NCBI GenBank assembly: GCA_934561485.1 | Contig: CAKTGS010000001.1 | Coordinates: 1-64,000, forward strand | Origin: an uncultured Faecalibacterium sp. | GTDB taxonomy: Bacteria > Bacillota > Clostridia > Oscillospirales > Ruminococcaceae | DNA: 64,000 nt | Reading direction: 5' to 3' | Shown: piece after piece, positions 41,534 to 50,766 of the stretch | Position numbering within the stretch: position 1 is the stretch's first letter | Layout: each line of letters starts with the position of its first letter | The notes under the pieces: model-generated | What the model was told of the DNA's origin: nothing | Database searches by the model: none | The model's input: only the letters and a program-made list of their open reading frames with translations | Translations under genes and position numbers: made by a program

Positions 41534-42010
41534 ATGGTTCGCATTACTATGGAAGACGGCGGCGTCATCGACATTGAGCTGAACGAGGAAGTCGCCCCCA
41601 TCACCTGTGAGAATTTCAAAAAGCTGGTCAGCGAGGGCTTTTACAACGGCCTGACCTTCCACCGCGTGATCCCCGGCTTTATGATCCAGGGCGGCTGCCC
41701 GCTGGGCAACGGCACCGGCGGCCCGGGCTGGAACATCAAGGGTGAGTTTGCCGCTAACGGCGTGAACAACCCGCTCAAGCACACCCGCGGCGTGATCAGC
41801 ATGGCCCGCAGCATGAACCCCAACAGCGCCGGCAGCCAGTTCTTCATCATGCACCAGGATGCCCCCCATCTGGACGGCCAGTATGCCGCCTTTGGCAAGG
41901 TAGTTTCCGGCATGGATGTTGTGGACAAGATCGCCGCTGTGCGCACCGACTGGAACGACAAGCCCACCACCCCGGTCAAGATGGCTACCGTGGAACTCAT
42001 CGAGGGCTAA
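41534..42010 (+). CDS. Cyclophilin-type peptidyl-prolyl isomerase
   Basis: The 158-residue protein catalyses cis-trans isomerisation of prolyl bonds in the cytoplasm. It shows the family motifs YNGLTFHRVIPGFMIQGG (with the catalytic Arg) and GSQFFIMHQDAPHLDGQYAA. There is no signal peptide in the form starting at 41534, where GGAG lies about twelve bases upstream. It is transcribed alone. Confidence 0.95.
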   Translation: MVRITMEDGGVIDIELNEEVAPITCENFKKLVSEGFYNGLTFHRVIPGFMIQGGCPLGNGTGGPGWNIKGEFAANGVNNPLKHTRGVISMARSMNPNSAGSQFFIMHQDAPHLDGQYAAFGKVVSGMDVVDKIAAVRTDWNDKPTTPVKMATVELIEG

Positions 42011-42029
42011 AATAAGCTTTTAAATTCAA

Positions 42030-42067
42030 AATAGCGGAACACCCTGTGGGTGTTCCGCTATTTTTTT
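42030..42067 (+). terminator. Terminator of the cyclophilin gene
   Basis: A perfect 15-bp stem (42030-42044 and 42048-42062) is followed by seven T. Confidence 0.95.
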
Positions 42068-42095
42068 GCAAAAATTTTTCTCTGTGAAAAGGGCA

Positions 42096-42123
42096 CCCCG
42101 GAGCGTCCGCAGACGCTCCGGGG
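42096..42123 (-). terminator. Hairpin downstream of the flavoprotein gene
   Basis: CCCCGGAGCGTC pairs perfectly with GACGCTCCGGGG around CGCA. On the minus strand it is followed by TGCCCTTTTC, a modest T tract. Confidence 0.6.
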
Positions 42124-42192
42124 TACCGAAATAAAAAATCAAATTCCTTGCATCATGGCCAAAGCGCACGCGGCGGCCATTTCAAATCGTTT

Positions 42193-43599
42193 TCAGCAGC
42201 CTTCCTTTTCGGCCAGCTTGCGGCCCATGAGCACGCCCATGACGGAGGCCATCATCAGGCCGCGGGTCCAGCCGGAGGAGTCGCCCAGGCAGTGCAGGCC
42301 CTTGATGTTGGTGTCCAGGTTCTCGTCCATCTTGACCTTGTTGGAGTAGAACTTCAGCTCCGGGCTGTACAGCAGGGTCTCATTGGCGGCAAAGCCGGGC
42401 ACCACCATGTCCAGCATCTTGATGAACTCAATGATGTTGGTCATGGCACGGTAAGGCATGGCGGCGGTGATGTCACCGGCCACGGCGTCCTTCAGGGTGG
42501 GCTTGACGTTGGACTGGGCCAGTTCCTTCTGCCAGGTGCGCTTGCCGTCCAGAATGTCGCCGTAGCGCTGCACCATGATGTGGCCTGCGCCCAGCATATT
42601 GGTCAGCTCGCCCACCTTCTGGGCGTAGGCGATGGGCTGGTTGAAGGGCTCGGTAAAGTTGTGGGACACCAGAATGGCAAGGTTGGTGTTGGCGCTCTTC
42701 TTCTCCTTGAAGCTGTGGCCGTTGACCACGGCAAGGTCGTTGTCGTAGTTCTCCTGCGCCACAAAGCCGCCGGGGTTCTGGCAGAAGGTGCGCACCTTGT
42801 TCTTCCAGGGCTTGGGGTAGCCGATGAGCTTGGACTCATACAGCACCTTGTTCACCTTTTCCATGACCTCGTTGCGGCACTCCACGCGCACGCCGATGTC
42901 CACGGTGCCAGGCTTGTGGGCAATGTGGTGCTCGGCGCAGAGCTTTTCCAGCCAGTCTGCACCGCGCCGTCCGGTGCCGATGATCACCTCGTCCGCGTAC
43001 ACGGGCAGCAGGCTGTCGCCGTCCTTCAGCAGAACGCCCTTGCAGCCTTCCTCCTCCAGAATGATGTTCTCGCACTCGGTATTGAAGCGCATTTCCACGC
43101 CGTTGTCTGCCAGATAGTTCTGGATGGCCAGATACAGCTCCTGCGCCTTCTCGGTGCCCAGATGGCGGATGGGGCAGTCCACCAGCTTCAGGCCGGCGTG
43201 GATGGCGTTTTTGCGGATCTCCTTGATGTCCTCGCCGGTGTAGATGCCCTCCACATGGGGGTCGGCACCGAACTCCAGATAAATTTTATCGGTGTAGTCG
43301 ATGAGCTCCTGGGCAAACTCCTCCCCGATGAGGGTGGGCAGGTCGCCGCCCACCTCATAAGAAAGGCTCAGCTTGCCGTCCGAGAACGCGCCCGCACCGG
43401 AAAAGCCGGTGGTGATGGCGCAGGTGGGGCGGCAGTTGACGCAGTGGCCCACCTCTGCCTTGGGGCAGTGGCGCTTTTCCACGGGCTTGCCTTTTTCCAC
43501 CAGCAGCATCTTCTTTTTGCTGCCGTGGCGCAGCAGCTCCACAGCGGTAAAGATACCGGCGGGGCCGGCGCCGACAATGATCAGATCGTACTTTTCCAT
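42193..43599 (-). CDS. FAD-dependent oxidoreductase (COG2509-type)
   Basis: The 468-residue protein starts YDLIIVGAGPAGIFTAVELL, a Rossmann FAD-binding motif, with a second dinucleotide motif EVIIGTGRRGADWL and the C-terminal CLGDSSGWTRGLMMAS that closes the FAD site. A Cys-rich stretch (CPKAEVGHCVNCRPTCAI) near residue 45-62 is typical of this uncharacterised dehydrogenase family. Substrate and electron acceptor are unknown. It stands alone, flanked by a hairpin and a MITE-like repeat. Confidence 0.88.
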   Translation of the reverse strand: MEKYDLIIVGAGPAGIFTAVELLRHGSKKKMLLVEKGKPVEKRHCPKAEVGHCVNCRPTCAITTGFSGAGAFSDGKLSLSYEVGGDLPTLIGEEFAQELIDYTDKIYLEFGADPHVEGIYTGEDIKEIRKNAIHAGLKLVDCPIRHLGTEKAQELYLAIQNYLADNGVEMRFNTECENIILEEEGCKGVLLKDGDSLLPVYADEVIIGTGRRGADWLEKLCAEHHIAHKPGTVDIGVRVECRNEVMEKVNKVLYESKLIGYPKPWKNKVRTFCQNPGGFVAQENYDNDLAVVNGHSFKEKKSANTNLAILVSHNFTEPFNQPIAYAQKVGELTNMLGAGHIMVQRYGDILDGKRTWQKELAQSNVKPTLKDAVAGDITAAMPYRAMTNIIEFIKMLDMVVPGFAANETLLYSPELKFYSNKVKMDENLDTNIKGLHCLGDSSGWTRGLMMASVMGVLMGRKLAEKEGC

Positions 43600-43674
43600 T
43601 TTCTCTTTTTCCTTTATATGATTTTTATTTGCTCAAGCTTGGCTCAAGTTTGCATGATAAGGCTGACGGCCTCG

Positions 43675-43805
43675 CCCTCTCCGTCACGGCTTACGCCGTT
43701 CCACCTCTCCCAAAGGGAGAGGCCTTGGCAAAGAGATGAACCTTGCGTGGACTGCCAAGGGCTCCCACTTTGGGGGAGCTGGCGAGCAGAGCGAGACTGA
43801 GAGGG
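43675..43805. repeat. MITE-like repeat with inverted ends
   Basis: The left end GCCCTCTCCGTCAC and the right end, read in reverse (GCCCTCTCAGTCTC), form imperfect terminal inverted repeats around about 110 bp. Internal hairpins include CGGCTTACGCCG and CTCTCCCAAAGGGAGAG. Relatives lie at 50961, 56215 and 60510. Confidence 0.75.
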
Positions 43806-43813
43806 CAAGCCCG

Positions 43814-44521
43814 TTAATCTTCCTCGTTCTCCTGCTCCACAGCAGCGCTTTCATCCACTTCATCCAGCTCCACCACCGTAGCTTCCGCGTCCGCATGGGT
43901 CACATCCGGGGCCACCACGCCATCGCCGTTCAGGTCCTCGCCGGTGAGGGACTCCAGCATGGACTGGGTCTCCGGGTGAAGCTTGGCAAAGCGGCGCACC
44001 GCCAGCACCGTGTACAGGGCGCTGAGCAGATTGATGGCACCTTCCAGGATCAGGATGATGCCAACGGCCATCACCAGCGTTTCCATGGCACCGAAGGGGT
44101 TGGCAATGAGCACCACGCCCAGCACCACGCTGAGCACCGGCAGCAGCAGAAAGCCCTTCCAGCTGTCATAGCCGCAGCGGCGCAGGTCCAATGCGTTCTG
44201 CACCCGGCCCAGGGCGTCAAAAATAACGAACAGGCCGAACACGATGGGCAAAATGCTCACCACAATGTCACTGCGAATGATCAGGAAGGCCCCCAGCGCC
44301 AGGCACACCATGCCCGAGATCAGGGTGAGCTGGCTCTGGAACACCCCGCGCTCCACCACAAAGTAGCGGATGAGCTGCACCGCCGCACAGGCCAGCACCA
44401 CGGCTCCCAGCGCATAGCACACGATGTTGAGGGCGGTGCTGGGCTTCATGACCAGGAAGATGCCCAGGCCAAGGTACAGCAGGCTCATGAGGACCAGGTT
44501 CCACTTCAGCTTTTTTACCAT
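43814..44521 (-). CDS. DUF308/HdeD-family membrane protein
   Basis: The 235-residue protein has six hydrophobic helices in short pairs (for example LVLMSLLYLGLGIFLVM, then CYALGAVVLACAAVQLI) and an acidic C-terminal tail of about 40 residues. This is the DUF308 (HdeD-like) layout; the family is linked to acid stress in enterobacteria but its role in Firmicutes is unclear. The ATG at 44521 is chosen because MVKKLKW gives a natural inside-positive start. The acidic tail is longer than usual. Confidence 0.8.
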   Translation of the reverse strand: MVKKLKWNLVLMSLLYLGLGIFLVMKPSTALNIVCYALGAVVLACAAVQLIRYFVVERGVFQSQLTLISGMVCLALGAFLIIRSDIVVSILPIVFGLFVIFDALGRVQNALDLRRCGYDSWKGFLLLPVLSVVLGVVLIANPFGAMETLVMAVGIILILEGAINLLSALYTVLAVRRFAKLHPETQSMLESLTGEDLNGDGVVAPDVTHADAEATVVELDEVDESAAVEQENEED

Positions 44522-44567
44522 AGAGATCACGTTCCTTTCGTTTGCAGAGCCATTGCCCGCACCCGGG

Positions 44568-45953
44568 TCAGTGGTACAGGGGTGCGATGGTGGTTTTGTT
44601 GATACGGGCATAGAAGGCCAGACTCATCAGGATGCTGACGATCTCCGCAATGAGGAAGGCCCACCAGACATTGTTGACGCTGCCGGTCTGTGCCAGCAGC
44701 CACGCAGCCGGCAGCAGCACGAACAGCTGACGGCAGACCGAAACGATGAGGCTGAATACACCGTTGCCCAGCGCCTGAAAGACCGAGCTGAGCACGATGC
44801 TGACGCCCGCCAGCAGGAAGTGCAGGCAGATGATGCGCAGCGCCGGAATGCCGATGGCCAGCATGGCGTCACTGGCAGCAAAAATGCTCAGCACCTTGTC
44901 CGGGAAGAACTGGAAGATGCAGAAGCCGATGAGCATGATGCACTCGGCGTAGCACACCGCCAGCTTGATGGTCTTTTTTACGCGGTCCGGTCTGCGGGCA
45001 CCGTAGTTGTAGCTGATGATGGGCACCATGCCGTTGTTCAGGCCAAAGATGGGCATGAACACAAAGCTCTGCAGCTTGAAGTACACGCCGAACACCGCCA
45101 CCGCCGTGGCCGAGAAGGCCATGAGGATGCGATTCATGCCAAAGGTCATCACGCTGCCCACGCACTGCATGGCAATGCTGGGCAGGCCCACGGTGTAGAT
45201 GCGGCCAATGGTCTTTGCACTGGGCCGGAAGCCTTTGAAGCCGATCTGGATGTCCGGGTTTTTCTTCAGATTGAAGAACAGGGTCATGCCCGCACCGCAG
45301 AACTGGCCGATGACCGTTGCCACAGCTGCGCCGGTGGTGCCGCTGAGGGCTTCGCCGCAATAACCGAAGATGAAGATGGGGTCCAGAATGATGTTCACCA
45401 CTGCGCCCACCAGCTGGCTGATCATGCTCAGCTGGGTGCGGCCGGTGGCGGCCAGCAGCTTTTCGCCCATGGTCTGGGTGAAAAGACCCAGGCTGAAGAT
45501 GCAGCACACCGAAAGATACTGGATGCCCTGCTGGGCAATGGCTGCATCACTGGTCTGTGCATAGAAATAGGGTTTCATGCAGGTCAGGCCAATGACCAGG
45601 AACACGGCAAAGCTGCACAGCGAGAGAAAAATGCCGTTTTCTGCGGTGGCATTGGCCCGGCGCTGGTTCTTTTCGCCCAGGCTTTTGCTCAGCAGGGCAT
45701 TCACGCCCACGCCGGTGCCCACGCCCACGGCGATCATCACGTTCTGCAGCGAGAACGCCAGCGACACGGCGGTGAGGGCGCTTTCGCTCACATGGGACAC
45801 GAACACCGAGTCCACCACGTTGTAAAGTGCCTGCACCAGCATGGAGATCATCATGGGCACGCTCAGCCGCACCAGCAGCGGGTTGATGTCCATGGTGCCC
45901 ATGATGTTTTCCCGCGCTTCGGCGGGTGCGGTCTGCGATTGATACTTTTCCAC
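44568..45953 (-). CDS. MATE-family efflux transporter
   Basis: The 461-residue protein has twelve membrane helices and MATE features: MISMLVQALYNVVDSVFVSH in helix 1-2, VNALLSKSLGEKN after helix 3, and the matching half-repeat with PIISYNYGARRPDRVKK. It exports cationic drugs or metabolites using Na+ or H+. A GTG start at 45953 follows AAAAGGAGAAATC. It is followed 46 bp later by the DUF308 gene, probably cotranscribed. Substrate unknown. Confidence 0.93.
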   Translation of the reverse strand: MEKYQSQTAPAEARENIMGTMDINPLLVRLSVPMMISMLVQALYNVVDSVFVSHVSESALTAVSLAFSLQNVMIAVGVGTGVGVNALLSKSLGEKNQRRANATAENGIFLSLCSFAVFLVIGLTCMKPYFYAQTSDAAIAQQGIQYLSVCCIFSLGLFTQTMGEKLLAATGRTQLSMISQLVGAVVNIILDPIFIFGYCGEALSGTTGAAVATVIGQFCGAGMTLFFNLKKNPDIQIGFKGFRPSAKTIGRIYTVGLPSIAMQCVGSVMTFGMNRILMAFSATAVAVFGVYFKLQSFVFMPIFGLNNGMVPIISYNYGARRPDRVKKTIKLAVCYAECIMLIGFCIFQFFPDKVLSIFAASDAMLAIGIPALRIICLHFLLAGVSIVLSSVFQALGNGVFSLIVSVCRQLFVLLPAAWLLAQTGSVNNVWWAFLIAEIVSILMSLAFYARINKTTIAPLYH

Positions 45954-46009
45954 GATTTCTCCTTTTGAACACTTGGGGTTGGGTATGTTGCGGCAGGGAT
46001 ACCACTCTC

Positions 46010-46073
46010 AGTCAACGCCGCATCCACTAAAGCTTTCCCCCCAAGGGGGAAGCCTTCAGAAGGTATCAGCTCT
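46010..46073. repeat. Fragment of the MITE-like repeat family
   Basis: ACTCTCAGTCA matches the terminal repeat of the 43675 element, followed by the internal hairpin CTTTCCCCCCAAGGGGGAAG. The other end is not recognisable. Confidence 0.45.
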
Positions 46074-46099
46074 TTTAGAACTTCCTTTGCCGGAAACAT

Positions 46100-46125
46100 G
46101 GGCAGGGCGCAGAAGCGCCCTGCCC
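46100..46125 (-). terminator. Terminator after the cytidylate-kinase-like gene
   Basis: GGGCAGGGCGC (46100-46110) pairs with GCGCCCTGCCC (46115-46125). The T tract on the minus strand is weak (ATGTTTCC). Confidence 0.6.
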
Positions 46126-46160
46126 ACGTTCTATCGTTGTTTCTTGGGCCCAGCCGGGTT

Positions 46161-46763
46161 TTACAGGGTCTTTTCCTTGGCGGCGGCTGCATCCAGGATC
46201 ATCTTGACGCAGGTCTCGCGGCCCAGAGCGGCATTGATGGCCAGATCATAGTTGTGGGCATCGCCCCAGCGGTTCTGGGTGTAGTAGTTGTAGTAAGCCG
46301 CACGGTTGCGGTCGGTCTTTTCCACTTCGTCCTTGATGCCCTTTTCGTCCTTGGCCTTCACCAGGGGGTTGATCTTGGCGTATTCCAGCCGCCACTCCTT
46401 GGGGGCGTATACAAACACGCGCAGCACGTCCTTGCGCTCCCGCAGCACGTAGTCGCCGCAGCGGCCCAGGATCACACAGGGGCCTTCCTCGGCCAGCTGC
46501 TTGATGATGCGGCTCTGGAGAATGAACACCTGGTCACCCAGCGGCAGCTCGTTGCCCATGGTGTACAGGCTGTACAGCAGGCTGTGGGTGTGCCGCTTTT
46601 CACTGGCGGCAACGGCTTCTTCCGACAGGCCGGAGTGCTTTGCGGCCAGAGTGATCAGCTCTTTGTCGTACAGCTTGACGCCCAGTGCATTGGCCACATC
46701 CTCTGCAATGTAGCGGCCGCCTGTGCAGTATTCGCGTCCCAACGTGATAATCGTCTTTGCCAT
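46161..46763 (-). CDS. Cytidylate kinase-like protein
   Basis: The 200-residue protein belongs to the AAA-type kinase group annotated as cytidylate kinase-like. It starts TIITLGREYCTGGRYIAEDV, a P-loop variant (GREYCTGGR) with Gly-rich turn, and carries ILGRCGDYVLRERKDVLRVF. The family is widespread in Clostridia beside true Cmk, and its phosphate acceptor is not established. GGGAGG precedes the ATG. It lies downstream of the C39-like gene. Confidence 0.85.
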   Translation of the reverse strand: MAKTIITLGREYCTGGRYIAEDVANALGVKLYDKELITLAAKHSGLSEEAVAASEKRHTHSLLYSLYTMGNELPLGDQVFILQSRIIKQLAEEGPCVILGRCGDYVLRERKDVLRVFVYAPKEWRLEYAKINPLVKAKDEKGIKDEVEKTDRNRAAYYNYYTQNRWGDAHNYDLAINAALGRETCVKMILDAAAAKEKTL

Positions 46764-46792
46764 AATGTGTTCCTCCCATGTAAATTAAAATA

Positions 46793-48172
46793 TTACCTGA
46801 AAGCTTCCGGCGCAGCCGCCGCAGCGGGCGGTGCGTCCTGTGCTTTGGGAATCTGTGGTTTGGGGGTGGGCAGCCGCACTTCCGCTACCCGCATACTGCC
46901 GGTCTGATCCACCGCATACACGCTGCAGCGGCCCCCGGCAGCCAGCTGCCCGGCCGGAAAGCGCAGCCCGCCATCGCTGGTGCGTTCCAGCCGCTTGAAG
47001 TTCCGGTGCGCCGTGGTGGCGTGGGCCACCCCATCGTGCACCGCATAGGCCAGCCAGCCGGAAAAATTCTCCGGCAGCGTGTCCCGCTGGCCGCGCTGCA
47101 CAAAATAGTACACGCCCGGCTCTTTTCCGGCTTCCAGATCGCACCGGATGCGGCGGGGGCGGTTGGCTTCCAGGTCCCGGGGCCTTGCCCGCAGGGCAAT
47201 GGCCCGCCCCGTGAAGTAGCGCATAAAATCCACCAGGGCCATGGTGCAGTTCACAGAGCCGTCCGTGTCGGCGGCGGGGTCGTTCAGCAGCACATAGTCT
47301 GCCATCACGGCGTCATCGTGACCAAAGCCCCGCAGACCCATCCAGACCCGCACCGGGTCCCGCTGGCCGCGGATGCGCCGCTCCACCTGCACCGCCACCG
47401 AACAGCCATCGTGGATCTGGGCGCGCAGGTCTGCCAGGTCCATCCAGGCCTGCCAGCAGGGGTAGCCGCAGCAGCCTGCCGCTGCCGCCGCAAAGGCCGC
47501 GTTGGCGGTGCTGCTGTTGGCCATATCTTCCATGACGTAGGCCACTTCTTCGGGCAGGATGTCCTCGCCCCAGCGGTTCATCAGGGCCGCCAGCACCAGC
47601 GGCAGATCCATGTCCCGGCCAAAGCTGGGGTCGTGGGCATTCAGGCAGTATTCCGGCAGGTAAAGCCGCCGGTTCAGCGGGTGGCCGCTGCGCTTTTCCC
47701 AGGCCAGGGGGCGCACCGCCGCCGTCAGCAGCCGCACAGCCGGGCTGACTTTGTCGTTGTTGGTGGAAAGGTTGACCTGCAGCTGCACGCCGGTGCCGCC
47801 GCCGGGTGCGGCCACCGTGACCGTATCGCCCATCAGAAAGATCATGCCATCCTCGCTCTGGGTGTGCACGCTGCACCGGGGGTAGTCCGGTGCCCACTTG
47901 CCAAAGCTCATCCAGCCGGTCCAGGCAGTGCCGGCATACACCCGGCACCGCACCTCCACCAGGGTGTTGGCGGGCGCATAGGCGTTCCAGCTCACATTCA
48001 GGTTGCAGAATGCCGGCATGGCAAACTCCGGGGTGGTGTAGCTGCCGTACTGCAGGCTGCGCCCGGCCACGCTGTCCAGCACCAGGGCACCGTTTTCCAG
48101 TGCCAGGTTGTCCAGCTGCCCGCGGGAGAAGGTCTCGGTGCCCTGCAAAACAAGGTTGTTGCGCTGTTCCAT
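46793..48172 (-). CDS. C39-peptidase-like protein lacking an evident catalytic Cys
   Basis: The 459-residue protein has an N-terminal beta-rich region (about 1-160) and a middle domain (about 175-330) laid out like papain-fold C39-like peptidases, with MDLPLVLAALMNRWGEDILP and later DYVLLNDPAA. The C-terminal 120 residues are beta-rich with a Pro/Ala tail. The Cys normally preceding the first helix ('C-x-P-T-S') is replaced (RDMDLPL), and the His before the 'NDPA' strand is not obvious, so it may be non-catalytic. There is no signal peptide. AAAGGAGG precedes the ATG. Confidence 0.6.
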   Translation of the reverse strand: MEQRNNLVLQGTETFSRGQLDNLALENGALVLDSVAGRSLQYGSYTTPEFAMPAFCNLNVSWNAYAPANTLVEVRCRVYAGTAWTGWMSFGKWAPDYPRCSVHTQSEDGMIFLMGDTVTVAAPGGGTGVQLQVNLSTNNDKVSPAVRLLTAAVRPLAWEKRSGHPLNRRLYLPEYCLNAHDPSFGRDMDLPLVLAALMNRWGEDILPEEVAYVMEDMANSSTANAAFAAAAAGCCGYPCWQAWMDLADLRAQIHDGCSVAVQVERRIRGQRDPVRVWMGLRGFGHDDAVMADYVLLNDPAADTDGSVNCTMALVDFMRYFTGRAIALRARPRDLEANRPRRIRCDLEAGKEPGVYYFVQRGQRDTLPENFSGWLAYAVHDGVAHATTAHRNFKRLERTSDGGLRFPAGQLAAGGRCSVYAVDQTGSMRVAEVRLPTPKPQIPKAQDAPPAAAAAPEAFR

Positions 48173-48203
48173 CCGGCATTCCTCCTTTGGCGCGTGTCCG
48201 CCG

Positions 48204-49040
48204 TTACTGCGGCTCGTCCGTGTCCATGCGGTCCGCTTCCAGTGCCTGCTCCAGCTCTTTGTCCTTCATTTTGTGGATGTTCTCTTCAATGTGGAACACC
48301 TTGTCGATGTCGCCGTACACGATCTGGCAGGACACCTCCACGGCAAACCAGAAGCCGAACACCAACATCAGCAGCAGGCCCAGGGGCATACTCAGGATCA
48401 CGATGCCCCAGAACAGCACCTGCACAACGGCGGCTGCCAGGGCATGGGGCAGAAATGCGATCATGCAGTTGATGCTGTTTTTCAGCGTCTGGCCCAGGGG
48501 CTGATCCAGCAGCACCACCTGCGGCCACATGTAGGAGAACAGCATGTGGAACAGCAGCAGGTTCAGCACCGTGGCCACCCACAGCGGCACCCCTACATTG
48601 GTGCCGTGGTACAGCATGTTGAAGCAGAAATATACCAAAAAGATCTGCAGCGTAACCACCACGCAGTACAGGATGCCCGGCAGAATGCTGGCCTTGAAGT
48701 TGCGCTTGAAGGCGCGGCGGTAGGTCACCCACCAGTATCCGGCTTCGTCCCGCAGGGCGCGCAGCACGGTGTCGTACATGCCGGCCAGAGCCGGGCCTGC
48801 CAGAATGCCGCCCACAGCGGCGCTGACCAGCATGACCGGCAGGTTGTTCATCAGGAACCCGATGTACACCAGGCAGATCACCGGCAGAAAGCCCAGACAG
48901 GTGAGCAAGTTGGCCAGGAACATGCTGGACATATCGCGGCCCACCAGTTCGAAAAAGCGGCGGATGCCCGTTTTGCGGGGCGCGTCCTTTTCTACGCCGC
49001 GTCCGTCTTTGAAATCACCTGCAGAAGGAAACAAACCCAT
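48204..49040 (-). CDS. DUF624 (YesL-like) membrane protein
   Basis: The 278-residue protein has about five to six membrane helices and the YesL-like sequence FFELVGRDMSSMFLANLLTC near the N-terminus, with AGMYDTVLRALRDEAGYWW between helices. YesL genes often sit in carbohydrate-uptake loci but their function is unknown; no such locus is present here. GAGAGG lies about twelve bases before the ATG at 49040. A good promoter precedes it, and the gene leads into the C39-like and kinase-like genes. Confidence 0.85.
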   Translation of the reverse strand: MGLFPSAGDFKDGRGVEKDAPRKTGIRRFFELVGRDMSSMFLANLLTCLGFLPVICLVYIGFLMNNLPVMLVSAAVGGILAGPALAGMYDTVLRALRDEAGYWWVTYRRAFKRNFKASILPGILYCVVVTLQIFLVYFCFNMLYHGTNVGVPLWVATVLNLLLFHMLFSYMWPQVVLLDQPLGQTLKNSINCMIAFLPHALAAAVVQVLFWGIVILSMPLGLLLMLVFGFWFAVEVSCQIVYGDIDKVFHIEENIHKMKDKELEQALEADRMDTDEPQ

Positions 49041-49128
49041 GTTTGTGCAGTACCTCTCTTTTTTGTTCTTGCGCGGCACACCGGCGGTTTCGCGCAGAAA
49101 GCGCCATTGTGCCAACTTTACAACTATA

Positions 49129-49157
49129 AATATACCCGTGTTTTGTCCATTTTGCAA
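49129..49157 (-). promoter_or_regulatory. Promoter of the DUF624 operon
   Basis: On the minus strand TTGCAA (49152-49157) and TATATT (49129-49134) are 17 bp apart. Confidence 0.75.
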
Positions 49158-49261
49158 GAGTACAGATCCGCTCAATTGTAAAAAAAGTATTTTTTCTCCC
49201 CTTTTTTCAAAAAGTATGTTACAATGGTCAAGGCATGACCTGCCGGAGGGAGGAAACCACA

Positions 49262-49990
49262 ATGAGCATTTTGCGCACGATTGCGATGTTTATTTATTTA
49301 TTTGGATACATGATCGTTCACTACGGCACCCTGCGCCGCGGCGAGCGGGCGCTGGCCGCCGGCGACACCGAGACGGTGGAGCAGCTGGTCGACCGTCACA
49401 TCCCCTGCTGGAGCCGCGGCATCCTGAAGGTGACCGGCGTGACTTTGACCGTGGAGGGCCGGGAAAACATTCCCCAGGGCGGCCCCTGCGTGTTCGTGGG
49501 CAACCACCGCAGCTACTACGACATTCCCCTGCTGCTGGCCGGGCTGGACAAGCCCCACGGCATCCTGGCCAAGGAGGAGCTGGAAAAGATCCCCCTGCTG
49601 AACCGCTGGATGAAGCTGCTGGGCTGCGTGTTCGTACAGCGGGACGATGTGCGCGCTTCGGTGCGCGCCCTCAACGATGCCACGGCCATTGTACAGGGCG
49701 GCAAAAGCTTTGTCATTTTCCCGGAGGGCACCCGCTATAAGGGCGAAGAAGGCGGTGCCGGTGAGTTCAAGAACGGTGCGTTCCGCATTGCGGTCAAAAC
49801 CGGTGCCCCGGTGGTGCCGGTGGCCATTACCGGGGCACGCGCTCTGTTTGAGAGCAACGGCAACCTGTGCCGCCCCGGCACGGTGCGCATCCGCATTCTG
49901 CCGCCCATCCAGACGGCCGGCATGAGCAAGGCCGAGCAGAAACAGCTGCCGGATGCCGTGCGCCAGACCATTCTGGCCAAATTGAAATAA
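49262..49990 (+). CDS. plsC: 1-acyl-sn-glycerol-3-phosphate acyltransferase
   Basis: PlsC makes phosphatidic acid from lysophosphatidic acid at the inner face of the membrane. The 242-residue protein has an N-terminal membrane helix and the acyltransferase motifs NHRSYYDIP (HX4D type) near residue 82 and FPEGTRYKGE near residue 155. GGGAGGAAACCACA precedes the ATG. An extended -10 (TGTTACAAT) lies about 40 bp upstream. It is followed closely by two uncharacterised genes. Confidence 0.93.
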   Translation: MSILRTIAMFIYLFGYMIVHYGTLRRGERALAAGDTETVEQLVDRHIPCWSRGILKVTGVTLTVEGRENIPQGGPCVFVGNHRSYYDIPLLLAGLDKPHGILAKEELEKIPLLNRWMKLLGCVFVQRDDVRASVRALNDATAIVQGGKSFVIFPEGTRYKGEEGGAGEFKNGAFRIAVKTGAPVVPVAITGARALFESNGNLCRPGTVRIRILPPIQTAGMSKAEQKQLPDAVRQTILAKLK

Positions 49991-50010
49991 AACCGGGGGA
50001 ACATCATTCT

Positions 50011-50763
50011 ATGGCAAGTTATCGTTACGAACGTGACATCGACCCCAAGGACATCGCACCCCGCAAAGAGCGTCAGTACACCCGCAAAGAGCGCTGGGCC
50101 AACTGGTGGGACTACAACCTGAAATGGGTCCTGGCCATCGGTGCGGTCACGGCCTTTGTGGCCTACACCTTCATCGGGCAGTATTTCTTTACCACCCACG
50201 CCGATTACAACATTGCCGTAGTCAGCCCCCATTATATCCCGGAAGCCACCCAGACCGCCCTGCAGGATGCCCTGGCCGCCTACGGCGAGGACTGCAACGG
50301 AGACGGCAAGGTGGTGGTGAAGGTGAATGTGTACACCATCAACTTCCAGGGCGATGACACGGACGCCTACATGGAAATGGCCGGCACCACCAAGCTGTCC
50401 ACCGACATCCAGAGTGCCCTCAGCTCCATCTTTCTCCTGTACGACCCTGCCGGGTTCCAGGAACTGACCGGGACGCTGCGCTATCTGGACGGCAGCCAGC
50501 CCCAGTCGGACGCCGACAGCGACTGGTGGAACATGGTCTACCGCTGGACCGACTGCCCTGTGCTGACCAGCCTGGACCTGGGGGATTACGCCCCGGACGC
50601 CGTCCAGACCGCCAGCGGCAGCAGCCAGGATGTGCTGGCGGATTACTACATTGGCCTGCGCGGTGCCTGGAACACCACCTCTGCCGAACTGACCGAGAGC
50701 GGTGCCGCCCTGTGGGAGAAGCTGACCGCCGGGGCTGTTTCCACCGTGACCGAGGAGGGCTGA
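50011..50763 (+). CDS. Single-pass membrane protein, function unknown
   Basis: The 250-residue protein has a charged N-terminal segment of about 40 residues (rich in Arg, Lys, Asp), one membrane helix (about 44-64) and an extracytoplasmic domain with many Asp, Thr and Tyr. It starts 20 bp after plsC behind a GGGGGA site, so it is part of that operon. No family recognised; a role at the envelope is inferred from topology. Confidence 0.7.
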   Translation: MASYRYERDIDPKDIAPRKERQYTRKERWANWWDYNLKWVLAIGAVTAFVAYTFIGQYFFTTHADYNIAVVSPHYIPEATQTALQDALAAYGEDCNGDGKVVVKVNVYTINFQGDDTDAYMEMAGTTKLSTDIQSALSSIFLLYDPAGFQELTGTLRYLDGSQPQSDADSDWWNMVYRWTDCPVLTSLDLGDYAPDAVQTASGSSQDVLADYYIGLRGAWNTTSAELTESGAALWEKLTAGAVSTVTEEG

Positions 50764-50766
50764 GCC

